Source: Rhizobium rhododendri
Lineage (GTDB): Bacteria > Pseudomonadota > Alphaproteobacteria > Rhizobiales > Rhizobiaceae
Length of the DNA: 64,000 nt
Direction: 5' to 3'
NCBI RefSeq assembly: GCF_007000325.2
Contig: NZ_CP117267.1
Span: 2,542,001-2,606,000, forward strand
The first letter of the stretch is position 1. Every line of letters begins with the position of its first letter. Both the position numbers and the translations under genes were made by a program. A model generated the notes under the pieces. It did no database searches, was not told where the DNA came from, and saw only the letters and a program-made list of their open reading frames with translations. Below, piece after piece: positions 62,503-64,000 of the stretch.

Positions 62503-63981
62503 TTAATCAGCCAGATTGTTGTCGAGGTAAAGCTGCAGCGTTTCGCGCGTACCCTTTTCCCACAGCGTCTTAAGTGCGTGCGCAAAACGCTTGCGGAAAA
62601 GCTCGGACTTGGCGACCTCGCCGAAAATGTCGTCGAAAACGAGGAAAGCCGCCGGATCTGTCTTCGCCTTCAGTGCCGCTGCGTGCAGTCGATCCGAACT
62701 GGCATCGTTGAAGACGATTTCCTTGCCGCTGTCCGTCGTGCCGGCGAAATAACGGCACCACAGCGCGGAGACCAGCGACAGGCCGACAATATCCCTGCCC
62801 TGCGCCAGATTATCGAGCGTCGATGGCAGGATGAATTTCGGCTGGCGATTGGAGCCGTCCTGCGCCAGGCGCGGAATGGTATCGGCAATCTTCGGGTTCA
62901 GCAGCCGGTGCTCGATCAGCGCGAAATAGTCCTTCAGGTCGGTGTTTGGCACAGGCGGGATGATCGGGATGATTTCCTCGTTCTCGAGCTTAGCGAGAAA
63001 AGCCCGGATCAGTGGATCTTCCATCGAATCATGGACGAAATGGATGTCCATCAGCGCCGCCGGATAGGCGATCGCTGCGTGGCCGCCATTGAGGATGCGG
63101 ATCTTCATGTGCTCGTAGGGCGTGACATCGGGCACGAAGGTGACGCCGACCTTTTCGAGCGCCGGGCGGCCAGCCGTGAACTTGTCCTCGAGTACCCACT
63201 GCTTGAATTCTTCGCAATAGACTGGCCAGTTGTCCTCGATGCTGAAAACATCCTTCAGCAGGTCGATCTCGCGCTGCCCGGTCGCCGGCGTGATGCGGTC
63301 GACCATGGCATTCGGGAAGGCAACGTTGGCCTTGATCCAGTCGGCAAGGTCAGGGTCCGAAAGCCGCGCAGTGCCAACGACGGCGTTGGTCGCCACCACG
63401 CCATTGTGCGGAATGTTGTCGCAGGACATGACGGTGAACGGGACGAGGCCCTTGTCCTTGCGCGCCTTCAGCCCGGCAACGATCAGGCCGAAGACCGTCT
63501 TCGGTTCGCCAGGATTCTGGCCGTCGGCGATGATGGCCGGGTGGGCCGGATTGAACTTGCCCGAGGCATCGATGAAATAGCCGCCCTCGGTAATGGTCAT
63601 GGACACGATACGGATGGCCGGGTCGGCGAGCTTTGCAATGATCGCCGCGGAATCGCCGACTGGCAGGATGTCGATCATCGGACCTGTGACGCGCGCCGAC
63701 GTCGAGTTGTTGTCCTGCTCGACAACGGTCGTCAGAAAATCCTGCGCCGCAAGCTTTTCACGCATGCTGGCGTCGGACGGCAACATGCCCGCACCGACGA
63801 TTGCCCAGTCATGATCATGGCCCGCAGTGAACAGGTCGTCCAGATAAACCGCCTGATGGGCACGGTGGAAATTGCCGACGCCGAAATGGACGATACCGGC
63901 CGACAGCTGAGACCGGTCATAGGCCGGGATGGCGGCCGTTTCCGAAATGGCTTTCAGGGTTGCCAGCGAGAGTTTGGTCAT
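62503..63981 (-). CDS. mtlK: Mannitol 2-dehydrogenase/polyol dehydrogenase
   Basis: NAD-dependent long-chain polyol dehydrogenase of 492 residues, matching the 494-residue MtlK of Sinorhizobium. N-terminal IVHFGVGNFHRAHQAVY (cofactor region), TITEGGYFID, and catalytic Lys in MKIRILNGGHAAIAYP near residue 293. Oxidises mannitol, sorbitol or arabitol to the 2-keto sugar. It precedes the HAD and kinase genes; the binding-protein transporter usual upstream would lie outside the window. Confidence 0.93.
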   Translation of the reverse strand: MTKLSLATLKAISETAAIPAYDRSQLSAGIVHFGVGNFHRAHQAVYLDDLFTAGHDHDWAIVGAGMLPSDASMREKLAAQDFLTTVVEQDNNSTSARVTGPMIDILPVGDSAAIIAKLADPAIRIVSMTITEGGYFIDASGKFNPAHPAIIADGQNPGEPKTVFGLIVAGLKARKDKGLVPFTVMSCDNIPHNGVVATNAVVGTARLSDPDLADWIKANVAFPNAMVDRITPATGQREIDLLKDVFSIEDNWPVYCEEFKQWVLEDKFTAGRPALEKVGVTFVPDVTPYEHMKIRILNGGHAAIAYPAALMDIHFVHDSMEDPLIRAFLAKLENEEIIPIIPPVPNTDLKDYFALIEHRLLNPKIADTIPRLAQDGSNRQPKFILPSTLDNLAQGRDIVGLSLVSALWCRYFAGTTDSGKEIVFNDASSDRLHAAALKAKTDPAAFLVFDDIFGEVAKSELFRKRFAHALKTLWEKGTRETLQLYLDNNLAD

Positions 63982-64000
63982 GATCGAAAGTCCTTCCGAA

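Overview
The window reads as chromosomal DNA of a Rhizobiaceae alphaproteobacterium (Rhizobium/Agrobacterium type). Supporting signs are high-GC genes with AGGAG-type ribosome sites, a BigR sulfide operon, a class II lysS next to gltX, a Sinorhizobium-type mtlK polyol cluster, CUT2 sugar transport with xylA-xylB, and palindromic intergenic repeats of the rhizobial mosaic type. No rRNA, tRNA, CRISPR array, prophage or insertion sequence is visible.

Layout. 1-5.9 kb: end of a nickel/cobalt exporter, KDPG aldolase, CYTH phosphatase, trhO and a CHASE4-like GGDEF-EAL protein. 6-10.8 kb: a family 1 beta-glucosidase, a P1B metal ATPase with a TPC motif, and a divergent LysE exporter/Lrp pair. 10.9-14.6 kb: two more cyclic-di-GMP proteins (tandem HD-GYP; GAF-PAS-GGDEF-EAL). 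15.2-17.8 kb: a photolyase-related flavoprotein followed by an ABC1 kinase. 17.9-21.2 kb: the complete BigR operon (blh, bigR, two YeeE/YedE half transporters, TauE/SafE exporter) behind a perfect 18-bp inverted-repeat operator; it oxidises and exports sulfur compounds under a thiol-switch repressor. 21.3-23 kb: two coupled esterases.

23-37.5 kb is a carbohydrate-catabolism block: oxidoreductase and isomerase of unassigned sugar pathway, class II aldolase, CUT2 ABC importer, xylose isomerase, xylulokinase and a LacI regulator. It is interrupted by an AT-richer stretch with one unrecognised small gene (25.8-26.2 kb), by a two-gene AbiEii-type toxin module (31.4-32.3 kb) and by three composite palindromic repeats. 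A secreted alpha/beta hydrolase and an EmrAB-type drug efflux pump with a divergent TetR regulator follow (36.5-41.3 kb).

41.3-54.6 kb: TerC, gltX, lysS (with a 127-bp palindromic element between them), an unknown membrane-anchored protein, an aldehyde dehydrogenase, a DUF1328 peptide with a possible general-stress promoter, a GAF histidine kinase, a DUF1345 protein, a SDR/IclR/lactonase set that fits deoxy-sugar acid breakdown, and transaldolase. 55-64 kb: SorC regulator, AraC-Ogt fusion, DUF2244, nth, EI24/CysZ-like protein, RpiR regulator and a leftward polyol operon (mtlK, HAD phosphatase, FGGY kinase) that runs off the window.

The best candidates for new biology are the AbiEii-type toxin with an unfamiliar short partner, the orphan small protein at 25.8 kb, the rearranged photolyase-like protein paired with an ABC1 kinase, and the tandem HD-GYP protein with a decayed first copy. 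Several well-defined inverted-repeat operators are also new enough to test.
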